From an uncultured Verrucomicrobiota bacterium (GTDB lineage: Bacteria; Verrucomicrobiota; Kiritimatiellia; RFP12; UBA1067), in NCBI GenBank assembly GCA_945947925.1, contig CAMEZU010000094.1, positions 1 to 7,107 of the forward strand: 7,107 nucleotides of DNA. The letters are read 5' to 3'. The notes under the pieces are model-generated. The model did no database searches, had not been told where the DNA came from, and was given only the letters and a program-made list of their open reading frames with translations. Below, piece after piece: positions 5,174 through 7,107 of the stretch. A program made the translations under genes and the position numbers. Position 1 is the first letter of the stretch, and every line of letters starts with the position of its first letter.

Positions 5174-7107
5174 ATGAATCGTTTTGTCGCTCTTCTTCTC
5201 TCGCTTGTTTCGCTCACGGCCGGGGCCTGGACGAATGGGGCGCTTTGGTATGATACGAACGGCCATGTCGTCAATGCGCATGGCGGCGGCGTGCTCGCGC
5301 ACGGGGGCAGGTACTACCTCTACGGCGAGCACAAGATCTACTCGGGCCGCGGCAACCGGGCGCATGCGGGTGTGCACATGTACTCGTCGACGGATTTGGA
5401 GACGTGGAAGGACGAGGGGCTCGTCCTGCAGGTCGAGGACAAGGCGGGGAGCGACATCGAGGATGGTTGCATCCTGGAGCGTCCGAAAGTCGTCCGTTGC
5501 GCGAAGACCGGCAAGTTCGTGATGTTCTTCCACCTCGAGCTGAAGGGACAGGGCTACAACGCCGCGCGTACGGGCATCGCCGTGGCGGACAAGGTGACGG
5601 GTCCGTACGTCTTCCAGCGCTCGCTCAGGCCGAACGCGGGTCAGTGGCCGGTGGAGATTCCAGAGGCGGAGCGCAACGAGGCGACGCTGCGGAAGTTCCA
5701 TGAGGCCGACCAGCCGTGGGGCGGCAAGGCGAAGATCTGGGGCGATCACTTCAAGGGCGGACAGATGAGCCGTGACATGACGGTCTACATCGATCGGGAC
5801 GGCACGGCCTATCATGTCTTCGCGAGCGAGAACAACGCGACGCTCCATGTCTGCGAACTGACGGATGACTATCTCGACTACACCGGACGCTGGACGCGCA
5901 TGGCCGCGCTCGACTGGACGGAGGCGCCTGCCGTCTGCTTCAAGGACGGCTGGTACTATCTCATCGGATCGGACTGCACGGGGTGGCGTCCGAACGCCGC
6001 GCGCAGCTACCGGGCGAAGACGATGATGGGTCCGTGGGAACGCCTCGGCAATCCTGCGAAGGGCGTCAATCCGAAGAACAAGTGTGGCCCCGAGCTCACC
6101 TGGGGCGGACAGTCGAACTATATGCTGGAGCTCGCCGACGGACGCACCCTCGCGATGTTCGACCTCTGGAATCCGAAGAACCAGATCGACTCCCGCCTCG
6201 TCTGGCTGCCCGTCGATTTTGCAGCGGACAACACGATCTCCATCAACTGGCGCGATACGTACACGCTGAAGGACGGATCGCTTGCCGTGAAGGGGCCGGC
6301 GGGACGGACCGTGTGCACCGTGACGCCGCCCGATTACGGGCCCGGGGCGGTCATCGAGACGACGAACCTGACGGAGGGCGTCGCCTGGCGCGTCAAGTTT
6401 TCGGGTGAAGGGACGCGGACGCTGCAGGACGAGACCTGGACGTTCGACTTCGGCAAGGATCTCCGCTGCTGGCCGGTGAGCCATGCGCAGGGTGAATACG
6501 TGCCGCAGACCCTGTCGACGATTGCCGCGATGAAGGCGCGTCCCGATTTTGCACCGGTTGCGGCGGGCATCGGCGAGATGCACAACTACGCGACCTCGTA
6601 TCCGGGGACGGCCGAGTCGCCGCTCGTCGTGGAAGGTTCGGACTTCGTCGCGGCGCTGGGCGATGCGGGGTGTCTCGACTTTGCGCGCATTCGCTTCGCG
6701 AGTGGTGAGAAGGTCGGCGAGGTGAAGACGCTGCTGGAGGGTCCGGCGACGGTGAAGCTGCCGTACGTGACGCCGTGGCGCTACCTGCATGTCGCGAAGG
6801 ATCCGGTCGCGCTCGCGAACGCGCAGCCGGCGCTGATGGACGCCCTCAACGCGCCGAACGAAATCGCGGACACGTCGTGCATCAAGCCCGGCAAGGTGCT
6901 GCGCGTTGCGAAGCTCGACACCGGCGTCGGCAAGGCGGCGGTCGACTTCGCGAAGCGGAACGGCATGCAGTACATCGAGCTGGACTGCGGCTGGTACGGA
7001 CAGGAACACCTCGGCGATCCGCTCAAGCCGGGCCTCGCGCCCGAGCGTGTTGCGAAGGGCGAGACGTTCGACTTCTTCGCCATCCTCGACTACGCGAAGG
7101 CGCAGGA
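5174..7107 (+). CDS. Secreted GH43 glycosidase fused to a GH97-type domain; 3' end outside window
   Basis: The gene is open to the right edge (644 complete codons). Residues 1-18 (MNRFVALLLSLVSLTAGA) form a signal peptide. Residues 24-350 form a five-bladed GH43 domain of the NAHGGGV type: NAHGGGV 34-40, YYLYGEH 47-53, ERPKVV 102-107, GGQMSRDMTVYIDRDG 195-210, EAPAVCFKDGWYYL 250-263, GGQSNY 311-316. It lacks the usual catalytic-base Asp in the first blade. Glu250 is the likely acid, Glu102 the helper and Gln313 the possible base, as known for exo-beta-1,3-galactanase GH43 relatives. Subfamily 34 or 24 fits; substrates there include arabinofuranosides and beta-1,3-galactan. From about residue 395 the sequence changes to GH97 character: TEGVAWRVKF 400-409, CWPVSHAQGEYVP 432-444, TPWRYLHV 533-540, IKPGK 570-574, YIELDCGWYG 600-609. 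That is the end of a GH97 N-terminal sandwich, apparently shortened, and the first part of its barrel. GH97 enzymes are alpha-galactosidases or alpha-glucosidases. The catalytic residues of that half lie mostly beyond the window, so its activity cannot be judged. Confidence 0.82.
   Translation, partial: MNRFVALLLSLVSLTAGAWTNGALWYDTNGHVVNAHGGGVLAHGGRYYLYGEHKIYSGRGNRAHAGVHMYSSTDLETWKDEGLVLQVEDKAGSDIEDGCILERPKVVRCAKTGKFVMFFHLELKGQGYNAARTGIAVADKVTGPYVFQRSLRPNAGQWPVEIPEAERNEATLRKFHEADQPWGGKAKIWGDHFKGGQMSRDMTVYIDRDGTAYHVFASENNATLHVCELTDDYLDYTGRWTRMAALDWTEAPAVCFKDGWYYLIGSDCTGWRPNAARSYRAKTMMGPWERLGNPAKGVNPKNKCGPELTWGGQSNYMLELADGRTLAMFDLWNPKNQIDSRLVWLPVDFAADNTISINWRDTYTLKDGSLAVKGPAGRTVCTVTPPDYGPGAVIETTNLTEGVAWRVKFSGEGTRTLQDETWTFDFGKDLRCWPVSHAQGEYVPQTLSTIAAMKARPDFAPVAAGIGEMHNYATSYPGTAESPLVVEGSDFVAALGDAGCLDFARIRFASGEKVGEVKTLLEGPATVKLPYVTPWRYLHVAKDPVALANAQPALMDALNAPNEIADTSCIKPGKVLRVAKLDTGVGKAAVDFAKRNGMQYIELDCGWYGQEHLGDPLKPGLAPERVAKGETFDFFAILDYAKAQ

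Noticed and set aside
5033..7009. Long minus-strand ORF (658 codons) opposite the GH43-GH97 gene
   Set aside because: Antisense shadow: no domain, Arg/Leu/Val-rich, and the plus strand carries clear GH43 and GH97 motifs with a strong ribosome binding site.

Overview
The window is a GC-rich, all-plus-strand stretch of a carbohydrate-degradation locus. Protein style suggests a PVC-group bacterium (Kiritimatiellota, Lentisphaerota or another Verrucomicrobiota-like lineage) of a plant-fibre habitat such as gut or rumen. The clues are secreted multidomain glycosidases, an OB-like periplasmic sensor of the type fused to histidine kinases in that group, and no SusC/SusD pair in view. The taxonomic call is inference from memory of protein families; there is no rRNA or marker gene here.

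Layout. (1) Bases 1-2410 hold a gene already open at the left edge. It begins with the last part of an SGNH/GDSL hydrolase, including its Asp-x-x-His catalytic block, and runs without interruption into a full DUF1680-type beta-L-arabinofuranosidase, closest to GH146 by motif. (2) Seven bases later, 2418-3896 encodes a secreted alpha/beta-hydrolase-type esterase candidate with an extra C-terminal region. (3) A promoter-like extended -10 at 3914-3922 ends six bases before the ATG at 3929, so the next transcript may be leaderless. This gene (3929-4627) encodes the double OB-like sensor part of a histidine kinase, but the membrane segment and kinase core are missing. (4) Overlapping it in another frame is a NarL/LuxR response regulator (4564-5070) lacking about the first 30 residues of its receiver domain. 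The boundary looks like one deletion that joined the sensor of a kinase to the middle of its cognate regulator. (5) A 103-base gap holds several palindromes and a second extended -10 with a good ribosome binding site. (6) From 5174 to the right edge runs a secreted GH43 enzyme fused to the beginning of a GH97 domain.

How the parts may fit. De-esterification (SGNH and alpha/beta hydrolase), beta-L-arabinofuranose removal (GH146), arabinofuranoside or galactan-type cleavage (GH43) and alpha-galactoside or alpha-glycoside removal (GH97) would together suit an arabinose- and galactose-decorated, acylated plant polymer such as arabinogalactan or a pectic side chain. The two-component pair between the enzyme genes was probably their sensor-regulator, and here it appears broken. 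The most unusual points are the two enzyme fusions, the sensor/regulator deletion junction, the leaderless start, and two sequence insertions inside coding regions (a GGTGGA-type repeat and a 19-base palindrome).
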